A DNA stretch of 64,000 nt, taken from the NCBI RefSeq assembly GCF_001723175.1, contig NC_064653.1, forward strand, positions 1 through 64,000, given 5' to 3'. Source of the DNA: Penicillium oxalicum (lineage: Eukaryota > Ascomycota > Eurotiomycetes > Eurotiales > Aspergillaceae). The position numbers and the translations under genes were made by a program. A model generated the notes under the pieces. That model was given only the letters and a program-made list of their open reading frames with translations. It did no database searches and was not told the origin of the DNA. Positions 20,835 to 32,259 of this stretch are shown piece after piece. Position 1 is the first letter of the stretch, and the number at the start of each line of letters is the position of its first letter.

Positions 20835-21551
20835 ATGGTAAGTGCACATAGTCTCCCCTTGGCAAAATATGACTTGAGCACTTGTGTCGGCTTTTTTTTC
20901 TCTTGATGCTTTTGAAACATTTGCAGAGCTAGCTTGACGCGCTGTGGCTCCTTTCCGCGCTCCATTCCGCCGTTATCCTCCCTACACTTACTCTTATCGC
21001 GCAAGATGCTCATCTCTTCTTCCATAGTCTGTCCTCCGTAACATCAAGAGCCTCGCTCCCCTCCTCGATCGGGTTCTGGTCCAGCGCATCAAGCCCGAGG
21101 CCAAGACCGCCTCTGGTATCTTCCTTCCCGAGAGCAGCGTCAAGGAGCAGAACGAGGCCAAGGTCCTTGCTGTTGGACCCGGTCTTCTCACCAAGGACGG
21201 TCAGCGTATCCCCATGGGTGTCAACGCTGGCGATAAAGTCTTGATCCCTCAGGTAAGCGACCAATCAGCCCTTACTGCCGCGACTATCCCCGCGCCCAAG
21301 TCCATCTTGTCACGGATGCCGATGAGCAATCACGTTGTTTCATGGTCGACTACGAGTTTAAAATTGGTATAAATTCTGTTGCTAACCAGCTGCCTGTGAA
21401 TAGTTTGGTGGCAGCCCTATCAAGGTTGGCGAGGAGGAGTACCACCTCTTCCGTGACTCCGAGTATGTATCCTGACTCATCCGCGTTCTGAGTTCGGCCA
21501 TTCTGAGGTTATCTAACCTTCCACAGGATTCTCGCCAAGATCAACGAGTAA
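20835..21551 (+). CDS. hsp10: Mitochondrial 10-kDa chaperonin (HSP10, GroES homologue)
   Basis: Co-chaperonin of HSP60 in the mitochondrial matrix. Exons 20835-20837, 21028-21252, 21404-21462 and 21527-21551 give 103 aa, the usual size. Exon 1 is the ATG alone, cut off by a 190-nt intron (GTAAGT...CATAG). Exon 2 starts SVLRNIKSLAPLLDRVLVQR. The GroES signature LLDRVLVQRIKPEAKT is followed by SGIFLPESS and the mobile loop. The end reads EEYHLFRDSEILAKINE. Introns 2 (151 nt) and 3 (64 nt) have ordinary splice sites. A heat-shock element lies 115 bp upstream. Nothing suggests loss of function. Confidence 0.95.
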
Positions 21552-23379
21552 ACGAGTCGCCGACAAATTCTTTTTGATCCCTTATCTCTCCTTCGCCCGA
21601 GTGTCTGCCTGAATCTGTTCCCTTCGTCGTCGGCCGTCAGATCCAAGTTCACAGCGAGAGATATTCGGTCTGTATTATATCGACGCGGAGCTTTCGGGTC
21701 CGATCATTCTCAACGATCTTGAACACGATAATATGTTTTAAAAATTTACCTTACCAACGGGTCGCCCGCTCACGAGGCTTGCCAGATATGTTCTCTAACC
21801 GCATGCAACATACTGGGGGCGCTCATCTTTGCATACTGAAGTTTTGAAGCGCTGGATTGGCCTCTCGGGGTCTTGCATGTATTCATTTTACCATTGTATC
21901 ATTACCCACCGAATCGCAACTCGCCCTTAATGCTGTGCTATACCTTCAGCTTTTTGCCATAACAGTAAAAGATAATCAGGCCGTAGGTTCGGTCCGACGC
22001 TAGCCATCTCCATATAAGAGGCAGCGCGTGCGTAGCTTCAATTAATCGTGTGCCTGCCTAGTCCAGCAGAGCAATCCAGCTGGTTGGGTAAACTGATCCC
22101 CTTAAACAATACATTAGATTCTCGCTTGACTACAGATGGTGAACTTGGATAAACTACTACCAATACGGACATATCCGTGTTCCATCCAATTGACAAGACT
22201 GGTCGCCTGGCTTCCAGGCCTTCACCTGTGTTGGTTCATTCGCGCACATCTTTTCAGAAAAGACTGGCAATTGACAATTCACTCGGTCCATTTAGAACCT
22301 ACGCCTGGAGTCTCCTAAATAGCAGCCCTTTACTAGCTCCAGCATAGATAGTCCACACCTTTCTCCCACGGGCACCCTAATAGATCGGAGAAACACCCAA
22401 TTCCATCGCGCCTTCAGGGGATTCGTCAACAGTATGCATTTGTCCTGGTTTCGTGTAGTAGGTAAGAGTCACGACAACCTGGCTGCAGGCTCGGGTTGTC
22501 TCAACAATGAATTGAATTAAGAGGTACATGCAGAGCCTCTTCACCCATTGAAAGAAGTCTCACTTTGTACGGCTTACCAGGTGAAATTTGATGTGCGACG
22601 CAGTCCTCAGACAGGCTGCTTCCCGGGCCAGGATCGAGATTGCTGGGTCCATACTCTTGAAGATATTTGTACGCTGGGGTCAATGGCCTTTTTGGTGGAA
22701 TATCCTGAGAATAAATTTCTTGGCCTGGGTGGACTGTTCGAACAATCGGCTCTGGAGTCGGTAAACACCAGTGGGAGTCAAGTGGCAAGGTTAGTAATAA
22801 GTTGAATGAGTCAATTGAACCCGGGCATAAAGCCGACATTAACAGTCAACTTGCTATATGCCCAGACCCAATATCCATAGGAATGAAATGGATCTCGGTC
22901 GCTCAAAAAAGGAACCAAAATTAGGAAATGCGCGTGCAACTCAGTGAACCTGCCTGCCTCCCTTCTTCGCCAGCTTGAATCCAGGCTGCGATTTTGACAA
23001 CTCTGTGATCTAGAGATCTCGAGGCTTCCAGGGATGTTCTGAAGCCAACATGAAGGTCATATTGAGACGAAGGTGCTGCCAGGAAATGTTGGCTAGCTGG
23101 TGGAATCTATGACTAATATGCGAAGGTGATCGCATCCTAACAGATTTGACGAATTCAACTGGCCGTTGAAATTGCACCATGTCAATGTCTACCACATATG
23201 CGATGGAATTAGAAGCTCAGTTTGGTTGGGCTTGATTTGCAAATGCCATGATCAACTTCAAAATCACGGGCAGCTAAGCTGAAGGAGAGTATGTTCCTTT
23301 CGTAGCATCCACATTTCCTTGTCCCACGAGCGATGTGCTGATAGGAAGGACAAGCTTCTCCAAGCTTGAACTGACTCTT
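21552..23379. other. Intergenic region between hsp10 and Nup49 gene
   Basis: About 1.8 kb between two 3' ends (the genes converge). Short frames of 60-112 codons show no recognisable domain. No RNA gene was seen. Confidence 0.5.
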
Positions 23380-25299
23380 TCAGTACCCAAACCGACCCTC
23401 CGCTGTCACGGGGCCCAGTGCCAATTCTTGAACCTGCTCCGATACGCTTCCAAGACGGGATGCGACGCCCAGGATACCACCCTCAACATCTCCCAAGACC
23501 GCCGCGAGATCGCTAATTACCGTTTTCGGGGTCGCCGCACCGGATCCATCACGAGATTTACTCATGAAGTCGGTAATCTGCCGGTTGAGCGACATCTCGA
23601 CCCCGTGCAAGTGATCCTCAATTTCCTTCAGATTGCCCCGATAGCGATTGAGGACCGTACTCATTTCATCCGATCGTTGAGAGAAGTAGTCCACGAGATT
23701 CACGGGGACCCCGTTTACACTCTTGGCGGTGGCCGGGTCGCCTTCAACATCGTCAGGAAGCGCAAGAGTATTCTTGCGAACAGAAGGCAGGGTGGACCGG
23801 TCTGCTACCTTCTGGTCTTGCATTGACCACCAGCTACCACCCGTGGTCTGATATTGCAGGGGGAGCTTGAGCGTGTCAATGGCCCGGAAAGCAACCTCTG
23901 CTTCGGCTGCATTGCGGGCGACTAGGCTACGAAGCTGGTCGATGTCTTGAGCATCGTTCTCCAATGCGTGTTGCATTGTTTCCAATTTTCCTTGAACAAA
24001 TTCAACGTCGTTGGGAATTGTGGCCCCTTGGGATTGGATCGTAGGTAGGATGTCCGAGACTTCATGGCAAAGCTTCATTTGACCGAGGATCGCATTGTCA
24101 ATGACTTCGATTTCGCGACGCAGCTCGTCAGAGCAACTTTCATACTTGGTCGTGGGCAAAAGGTTGCTGATGTCCACCTTGACCCCTTGGACGATATTTC
24201 CCGGTGCCGTGCTTTGTTGGAGCAATGAAGGCTGAGTTGCTTGATTGGCAGTCGAGTTCCCGAATACATTCAGCGTAGGTTTATTGGCTTGCTGCTGCTG
24301 CTGCTGTTGCTGAGGTTGGGATTGTTGACCGGAGCTGAACCGTGTCACAGTTAGCACGGCCATGGCAGAGAATAAGGAAAGGTCGGGTCAGTACTGACAA
24401 TAAACCTCCTCCTCCCGTCGTCGCGCCCCCCAAACTGAAGGTTGGCTTTGTCTGCGTCTGGGTCGTGGCGGCGGCTCCCCCGAAAAGGCCTGATGACTGT
24501 GTAGGTTGAGTTGTTGATGCGGCTGCAGTGTTTGCATTGCTTCCAAACAGGCTCGTCGACCCATTCTGCGTTTGTTGGTTGCCGAACAGACTGGGGGTTG
24601 TCCCAGCTGGTTTTTGCTGATTGCCGAATAAACTCGAGGTCGCACCGGCCTGCTGTTGTGGTTGCTGTTGCGTCCCAAACATGGTTGAGCCTGTGCTGGA
24701 GGATTGTTGGGTGTTACCGAAAAGGCCTGTGGCTGGCTTCGACTGAGTTGTCGAGGTGTTGCCAAATAGATTCGGAGTCGTCGTCGTACCGGGCGCTGCC
24801 GTAGATGTGTTTTGGGTATTGGCGTTGCCGCTGCAGAGAGCAAAATCAGAGATCAGCAATGGTTCGAATGATCAACGGGTTTTGCAAGATTATGTGCGCT
24901 GTGCTCATTGGGTCGCGTGTTGGGCCTGGGTAAATAGGTGCCACAGCTTGACTGCATCTACCACCGGCCTTTCGCTCTGGGCCGTCTGCACCAGTATGAC
25001 TTGCAGGCTGAATCTCAGGTTGAATCGCGCAATTGTGGACTCGGCACGAGAGGTACAGGAAGCATATGAGCCACAGACTTATGCTTTATTCTTGCTCTGT
25101 CTTCTCCGCTTCCCCGTTTTTCTTGATATTGCTGAGCGACAGATACGGAGCTCTAGAAAGTGGCGCGGAAGACGACCCAAAAATTGTGCCTAGCAACGAC
25201 GAAGCTAGAGAAGAAACTGGGAACTTACAAGAGGGAAGTGGAGGGAGTGCTGATGGTAAGCCCACCAGAAGTAGGCGCGGATGTCTTGGGAGCAAACAT
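23380..25299 (-). CDS. Nucleoporin Nup49-like (GLFG-repeat, Nsp1-complex subunit)
   Basis: Channel nucleoporin that, with Nsp1 and Nup57, lines the nuclear pore and carries FG repeats for transport receptors. Exons on the minus strand are 25299-25229, 24830-24399 and 24334-23380 (introns 398 and 64 nt), giving 485 aa. The N-terminus is MFAPKTSAPTSGGLTIS. It is followed by FG repeats (NLFGN, GLFGN, SLFGN, SLFGS, GLFGG) and a polyglutamine stretch, then a coiled-coil half with VDISNLLPTTKYESC, IPNDVEFVQGKLETM and AFRAIDTLKLPLQYQ. The second intron uses a GTCAGT donor, chosen because it restores GGGGLFSGQQ in frame. The first intron is unusually long for this window. Confidence 0.9.
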
Positions 25300-25831
25300 C
25301 TTGTCTGTTGCTCGGAATTCTACCGCGGAGAATGCAGGGGAAGGAAGGTGAGGAGGAGTAGGAGGTGAACGGCGGCTGCCGCTGATGTTTTGCGGCCGTC
25401 GAAGCCAAATTGGAAGGCGCGTCGCTGATAAGATCTGAGGTCCGGCAGAACATTGATCCGAGGTCTTCCATAAAGTATGTCCAGAGATCGTCAACGATTG
25501 CTGGTCAGCCCAGCCACGCCCTTTCAGGTATTTTTTACGTCTAGGTGGCTCATGATGAGCAGATCTTCTCATTCTGGATAATTTGGGACTTTTGCCAGTC
25601 TTGCAAACCAGAGAGTTCAGATTAGTGGAGTGCTTGGGGATTTCCCGTGAGGGGCATCAGATGCGTGAAGCGCTTGGTTCTATGAATGGGGACTGGGGGA
25701 CCACACGTTCTTACCTTGAGGAGACAACGCAACGAGTACCCGTAGGGACTTGCCACAATCGCAAAACCAAGTCCAAAATTTCTGCAACCTTTGTCGGGGT
25801 CTGTGAATTGATTTGAGGGCTTTTTCAAAAA
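25300..25831. promoter_or_regulatory. Divergent promoter region of Nup49-like and WRAP53-like genes
   Basis: 532 bp between two divergent start codons, therefore carrying both promoters. No TATA box or known binding site stands out. Confidence 0.4.
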
Positions 25832-27337
25832 ATGGAAAGGCTGGATATTGACCCAACATGCGTCGCTTCGACTACGAGGCAAAAAGAAGACTTGTCGAAT
25901 GCGATTCACTACAAGTCTGTCCGGTGGAGTCCGGATGGTACAACTCTTCTGGCAAATCTCTCTGATCATCGTAGTCAGTCTTATATTCTGTAAGTCGATT
26001 TTCTACAAAACCCGTCCTTGTACGGGTTACTGCGCTTTATCGGTGGACGAACACAGCGGACAGGCATTCGGCATGCGTTGTGTTTTTCATGCCATGGCTG
26101 TCCCATGCAAAAACAAAACTTCCTATTTTGTTGGGACAGATAAAAATATTCATGGACCATGACATGTAACATCAGACTCAGTATTCTAATGGTCATTCAT
26201 GCAGCCCACCAGACCTTCTTGAGGGAACGTCTCCTCATGACTTGTCGCCCTATTCCACCTTATCCTCCGCAGAACCTATCTATGCCACAGCATTCTACCC
26301 TTTCTACAGCTTGCAAGATCCATCGACCACTTTGTTTCTGTCGTCTGTGCGTGACCATCCGATCAGGCTCTCGTCAACCCTTGCACCAGATAGCGTGGCG
26401 AGTTATTCCCTCGTCAATCCAACTACAGAGGCATTTATTACTCCACACTCGATGATTTACCCGTCAACAATGGGCGGCACACACTTTCTGACGGGGTCAG
26501 ATTGTATGATCTGCCTCTTTGACATTTCACGCCCAGGAACCGGCGGTCCTGTCTCTTGGATGCCTACCATCCCAAGCAAGCGCAAACAGATTGTGGGCGG
26601 AGGCGTAGGCATGAAAGGAATCGTTTCTGCACTAGCTTCTAACCCCAGCGGAGACGGCTTTCTGGCTGCGGGTACTTTCACGCGACACGTTGCTCTTTAC
26701 AGCGCAAATGGTTCAGGGGAGCTCCTAGGGACTTTCAATGTGGCAAGGACGCACGCCAACCGGCTCATTGGAGGGAGAGGCATCACTCAATTGTGCTGGA
26801 GTCCCTGTGGTCGTTATCTCTACATTGCCGAGCGCAAGAGCGACGGGGTCTTGGTGTACGACATTCGAGTCACGGGTCAATTGTTAGGGTACCTCCGAGG
26901 ACGGAAGGCCATGACGAATCAGAGAATGGAAATTGACATTGTGTCGGCCGGTCCAGAAGGTGCACATGAAGTCTGGGCAGGAGGCACGGATGGTGTGATG
27001 AGGGTTTGGCGAAATCCCATCTACTCTGCAGGTGGCCAAGATCCCGACTGGGAGTTCAAAGTTCACGATGGTATGCGTATCCCAACAGGCCCTGAAGATG
27101 CCACGGAAACTGACCTAGATAGACGCCGTGCCGAGCACTGTTTTTCATCCCATGGGTGATGTTGTGGCCACCTGCTCAGGCCAGAGACAATACTTGTTTG
27201 ACGAGATTGAGGAACAAGGCATGCCTGAAGCTGTTCTCAAATCCGTGGGCAATAGCTTGAAAGTGTGGTCAATGCCGGCCTGCGCGTCCCCTGAGCCTGC
27301 GGGTACTGATGGTCACCCTTCGGACCCAGATGTTTGA
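25832..27337 (+). CDS. WD-repeat protein of the WRAP53/TCAB1 (WDR79)-SWT21 group
   Basis: Family members bind small Cajal-body and telomerase RNAs in animals; in yeasts the relative Swt21 is linked to splicing. Exons 25832-25989, 26205-27070 and 27123-27337 (introns 215 and 52 nt) give 412 aa. WD blades include VRWSPDGTTLLANLSDHRS, the family stretch LSSAEPIYATAFYPFYSL, SVRDHPIRLSSTL, GTHFLTGSDCMICLFDI, GITQLCWSPCGRYLYIA and STVFHPMGDVVATCSGQ. The join SYIL-PPDLLEGTSPHDLSPY at intron 1 and HDDAVPST at intron 2 keep phase and blade structure. The first intron is long. Whether this fungal protein contacts telomerase RNA is unknown. Confidence 0.88.
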
Positions 27338-28029
27338 ACTCTTCCGGTCTAATGTTGTGGTGCAACGCGCGCCTGGCTTCACTGATATTTTCAGACCGGC
27401 CGAGAAAGCATCAACGGAGAAGGCCGTTCTATGTGAAAAGGGCATTGTCCTTTGGTGAACATCTACTACTTTCGAAGCGCCTCGTACTCTGCTTGGAAGC
27501 AGCCTGTTTTAGGCTCCGAACAGCCCGACTATCATTATACGTCGAACATCTCTCTGCCGTTCTTGGACTTCGAGGATTTCCTCTGTGAAATCCATGCTTT
27601 CACCACGACATCTACTAGAATGCTCGGCTGACAGCATACACTAAAAATGTGCTGCAAAGCAATAAAATTAGGCCAGGATACATACCCGGCTAGGCGAAAG
27701 AATGACCCATGAAAGTGATCTGCTAGCAATAATGGCATCTCCGTCTACGGGAACAACACCTATCACTGCTTCAATCTTTCAAAAGTTGCTAAGTCGGCTA
27801 CGGTTGCTCAACCGTTGGAAGCGTAGCCTAAGGTATCATTCTACTTGATTTCTAGGCCATGTTCCTTGACGGGTAAATCATGAGACCGCTACTCCCAAAG
27901 GCATTCCCTTCTCGGAAAACCAAAAGAGTATGGTATGAATAAGTAAGAACCAATTGTTTGCGGAGTTCATATTTGGAGCGGTGTATGTATTTTACGCCGT
28001 GACGCGTGATTTATGTCTATTCGCAGAAT
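27338..28029. other. Intergenic region between WD protein and HAD gene
   Basis: About 690 bp between two convergent genes; it should contain both terminators. No feature is supported. Confidence 0.45.
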
Positions 28030-28936
28030 TCATGGAATTCGAATGCCATATTGCTCGTAGGGGAAATTTTCCAGGGTGCCGAGTAGCTCAGCCCATCCGT
28101 CACCAACCTCTCCCGGCGATCCAGCACTCTGGATGAGTTCAGCCGGTGAGTCGCCGTCTTGCTCCTTGTGCTGTCCAGTGCGACCCGCGAGTACCTCTTC
28201 TTCACGGCCTCGGCATGCTTCCAGGAGACCAGGGTGCGGACACCAGATTACTTGCATTCCGGCACGGCGCCCCGCTTCGACACCGGGAACGGCGTCCTCG
28301 AAGACCAGACACTCTGCGGGGGTGATCTCAGTTTCGCCCTTGCTACGTAGCTCTGCGTTGATGGTCTCCAGAGCAAGAAGGTAGATGTCTGGGAGTGGTT
28401 TGCCTCGGCCTTTCCCGATGCGCGGATCATCCCCTAGCACACGATGCTTTTGAGGAAATGCAGAGAACAGCTCGGACAGATGGTCTGACTTCAGCTTGAA
28501 GTTTCGGCTGTTAGAAGAGGTAGCCAGAGCAATGTAGACCGGCTGATCGGTGGACTGCGTGGACACCAGATTGGACAGCAGCGCTGGCACACCCGGCAGC
28601 GGTTGGCATAGAGCAAAGTATTTTTCCTGCAAGCTTGCCTGCATCTGCAGAGTCTGCTCCGGCGTGATAGGTAGTTGAGCCCACTCATGAAAGATCTTGC
28701 TTGCCTGTAAGGAGCGGTTAGCCGATGATGACGGTCCATGGGGATGTTAGATTCGTCGCCCATACTTCAGGACCCGGTCTCCCCTGAAGTTGGGCCTTGA
28801 TTGACCAGGGCAGGTCGGGCTTGCCATATTTCCGGAGCACCTCATTCGTGATCTGGGTGTATCTATCCTCCGAGTCGATCAAGAGACCGTCCATGTCGAA
28901 GAGACAGGCTCGAACTCGGGGGGTTCTGCCATGCAT
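28030..28936 (-). CDS. HAD-superfamily phosphatase (HDHD1/DOG phosphatase-like)
   Basis: Haloacid-dehalogenase-fold phosphatase, likely acting on a small sugar or nucleoside phosphate. Exons on the minus strand are 28936-28766 and 28704-28030, with a 61-nt phase-0 intron (GTATGG...TTACAG), giving 281 aa. Motif I is [13 protein letters not shown] (nucleophile Asp in DMDG). Motif II is ALATSSN. The motif III/IV region is [16 protein letters not shown] and [19 protein letters not shown]. The start [14 protein letters not shown] at 28936 is the first ATG before motif I. The C-terminal extension (about 50 residues, charged) is longer than in bacterial relatives. The substrate cannot be told from the sequence. 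Confidence 0.9.
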
Positions 28937-30489
28937 GTGAGTCAAACCCAAAGACGAATCAAATCATATAGACCGGATCACCTACTCTTTGTGACTACCC
29001 ATGGTGAATTTACACTATGTACAATGTTTTCACGGCCAGTGTTGTCAAGACGATCACAGCAGCTGTCGCGACTTCTCTGGTGTTCCTTCTCGATACGATC
29101 GCAGGGCTTCAGCTTATCGGAGGTCCCGTGATTTGGCGCTTCAACACATCCCGAGGTTATCGTCGGTGGAGCTTGGCATCAACACATCCTATCGCAATCA
29201 TTTTGCCCCAGCGCGCGCAATGGAGGATCCACAATCTTGGCCAGAATTTCCAGGCAACCTCGTTCAGAGCAATGTTCAAAGGGCTCGAGGTCGAATATGA
29301 GAGCATATCAACTGCTTTGATCGGGAGATTCGGAAAAGCCATCGTATACTATGCATTCTCGAGGAATAAATACGCCTGAGAAGATGCGGTCCCTTGCCAA
29401 CGCGTTGAGTGAGGAATATCTTTAGTGTCTAGTCCAACGAGGTAGTGGCTCTCTTTGGGCTCAATTCCAAGGGGAAATCAACACATTGCATGTCACTCAA
29501 TCATTTGGGCGGATGCCATCGTCAGGGTACATTACAGCCTCAGTCTTGACCTCGGCCAGTGCCTTGTGGAGGTCATACCGGTGCTATTCATGCCTGATTT
29601 TGACCCCGACAGGTACCTTGTCTGCGTGAGAAAAAAAATATATATAAACCAGACGAACTTGCAATCATGCCTCTGATTGCGCTCATGCTGGTCAAGGATA
29701 CGGTTGAGAAGAAGTAGCTCCACACAGGGATGCCACCATGGATCATATCAAGGAAATGATGAAACACGAGAGTCTTCAATTTATTCTCCGCAAACTTGAG
29801 GGTGAATGTACGGATCACCCGGGTGTGGAAGAAGAAGGAAATCTTATGGTGCATCTCTCAGGTAAGGTTGGACACAACTGGACCACTGAAAGGGCCTCGT
29901 TCCGTGTAGTCGAGTTTGCTGAGCGTGCTGTTGACACTTGCCCGAATGCCACATATATACCCGCCAATTTCATCTTTGACGCGCCGAATCACTCTTGACT
30001 GATTGCGAACTTTTTATTTTGGACCTGTTCCCCACAGTCCAGCCTTGCGGACATGTAGAACACGACTGGTGAAATCAAGACGAACTCCAACGATCGATTG
30101 AAGATCTCCTTCGAGAATGGCGCCCAGCTGTTCACGGAACCCGCGGGCCCCGAGCGTCAGCCTACTGCTCCACCCTGCGGGAGCTTCACACATCCCGCGG
30201 AACCCATCGACTATTCTTCAGCTTACCAGGTCCAGCATAAAGAACAAGCAGCTTTGCTGCAATGTGGCACTGAGTTCATGTCAATTTCACCAATTCCCAT
30301 GTGCGGCTTGCAAATACCTTCCATCAGATCGGTCGCACAGTCCAATAATTTGTCTTATCTATGCGGCAAATGTCTTAACCTGGCTTAAGCATTATCTACC
30401 TCGCCTTCGAGTGACGTCGCCCGCGGCTTGTCTGCTTCTTACCTGCTTTGTCCACTTTTCGTGGATTTTCATCTTGATCCATTGCCAGC
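28937..30489. other. Intergenic region between HAD gene and MFS transporter
   Basis: About 1.55 kb. A 120-codon frame at 29017-29379 is hydrophobic at its start but has no recognised motif. A second frame at 29738 is listed separately. No RNA gene was seen. Confidence 0.45.
29738..29998 (+). CDS. Small hypothetical ORF with optimal start context
   Basis: 86 codons beginning MDHIKEMMKHESLQFIL. I do not recognise the product. The start lies in GCCACCATGG, an ideal translation start context, which argues for a real gene. A plausible splice donor (CAG|GTAAGG, about 29861) and an acceptor (CCCCACAG, about 30039) would give an alternative short two-exon reading ending at about 30072. No domain, signal peptide or membrane segment is visible. 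Confidence 0.28.
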   Translation: MDHIKEMMKHESLQFILRKLEGECTDHPGVEEEGNLMVHLSGKVGHNWTTERASFRVVEFAERAVDTCPNATYIPANFIFDAPNHS

Positions 30490-32259
30490 ATGGGGTCTTG
30501 GTCGAAAATTTTGGGATTCCTTCGAGGCGGCCAGGAATCTAAACGGCCAAGACTATTGGAAATTAGATCGGCCAGATGGTTTATCCTGTTCACGGTGTCT
30601 TTTGCTGTATGCACGGTAAGTATCAAGAAGGTCGACCTGTCCAGGGACAGAGCGTATTTGGCAGGAGCATTCTTGACTGACTATGATTAGGATATATTTA
30701 TGTATGGAATAGTACGTCAATAAGCATGGCCGATGGCTATCAACAGAGCACTGACTTGAGCTCTTTGATTTAGATCGTGCCCGTGACCCCAACAGCCTTG
30801 CAGCAAAGGGCCAACATTTCACCAGATAATGGTTCGTTCAGCCCACAAATCTCTCTTCAAGTTATGATGATCTGAGCTTACCAGTTGTCTTCGATTTTGT
30901 TTCTTTGTCTTCCAGTTCAAACATGGACGTCAGTATTACTCGCTCTATATTCAGCGGCTTTGTTAGGGTTCTCTCGTAAGTTCTTCGGCCTCGATCTCCA
31001 CTGTACGCTACAATTCCGCTGACTCGATCTGATCAGCGGTCATTGGCTATTTAGCTGACCGTGCTGGTTCACGTCGTTGGCCATTACTTCTTGGCCTGGT
31101 ACTCTTGGCAGGCGCAACAGCCTTGCTTTGCGTCGGTACCAACATCGCTCTTTGGATCTTGGGTCGCTTGCTTCAAGGCGCCGCAGCCGCTGTAGTATGG
31201 ACTGTCGGGATTGCGCTCCTGGTAGATACCGTCGGCAAAGAGGGGCTAGGCCAAGCCATTGGCGTTGTCTCCATGTCCTTGAGTATTGGCACAGTTGCAG
31301 GGCCCCTTCTTGGCGGTGTGCTCTATCAACACGGTGGATACTACTCTGTCTTTGGGCTCGCATTCGGCTTGATCGTCATTGACATATTTCTACGACTGAT
31401 TCTGATTGAGCAGAAGCTTGCTGCCCGGTGGCTAACACCTGGATCAAGCCTGCAACCGACCCTGCAATCCGACCCGGAAAAGAACTCAGTGGGCGAGCCG
31501 TCTGGTTCTCCGTCGACTGCGCAGACCAACTCACCTGACGACGATGAGATCAAATCAACTCGAAGCCGGAACCCACTATCTCAGACAAAGACCCTGTTAA
31601 GCTCCCCGCGCCTGGTTTGCGCTCTTTGGGGATACTTTATTGTTTCCCTGGTTCTGACCTCCTTTGATAGCGTTCTCCCGCTCTTTGTCGAGGAGACTTT
31701 TGGGTGGCAACAGACAGCTCAGGGGCTCATTTTTTTGCCTCTTATGATCCCCAACGTGACTGACCCAATCACCGGGTACATCATCGATCGATATCCGGCC
31801 TCGCCGCGATATCTCGCCACCGGAGCGTTCATTTGCGCCGTCCCAATCGCTGTTCTGCTCCGACTAGTGACGAGCAATACAATACACGACAAGATCGTGC
31901 TCTGCGCTTTACTTGCCTTGCTTGGCTTGTGTCTGGCGGTTTCAATGCCGCCACTAGTCACCGAGGTATTCCACGCCGTGAAGGAGAAAGAGGATGAATC
32001 TCCAACCAGCTTTGGGCGCGGAGGCGCCACTGCCCTAGCGTTCGGTCTTTCCAACATGGGATTTGCGGCCGGTAGCCTCATCGGGCCTTTCTTTGCTGGC
32101 TTCATTCGGCAGAGCGCCGGCTGGGGGGCCATGGGTTGGGCCATGGGGATCATCACTGGTGTATCTGCCATTCCACTCTTTCTGTTCATCGGCGGTTGGA
32201 TTGGGAAGAAGCGAGCAGGTTTACCGGATGAAAATATTCCAGCGACTTTGGAGCATTAA
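30490..32259 (+). CDS. Major facilitator superfamily transporter (DHA1/VMAT-like, drug:H+ antiporter type)
   Basis: Plasma- or vacuolar-membrane exporter. Exons are 30490-30615, 30691-30711, 30774-30831, 30916-30975 and 31037-32259 (introns 75, 62, 84 and 61 nt), giving 495 aa. Exon 2 is a 21-nt microexon encoding DIFMYGI, the DxxxYG element at the end of TM1. MFS motif A (G-x-L-x-D-R-x-G-S-R-R) is seen as GYLADRAGSRR between TM2 and TM3. TM4-6 include ALWILGRLLQGAAAAVVW and GTVAGPLLGGVLY (motif C, GPLLGG). A charged central loop (SDPEKNSVGEPSG through IKSTRSRNP) separates the two six-TM halves. The C-terminus is short. It is a lone transporter with no biosynthetic neighbour, so its substrate cannot be inferred. 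Confidence 0.9.

Noticed and set aside
29017..29379. 120-codon plus-strand frame with a hydrophobic start
   Set aside because: No family motif, and it overlaps the probable promoter of the HAD gene.
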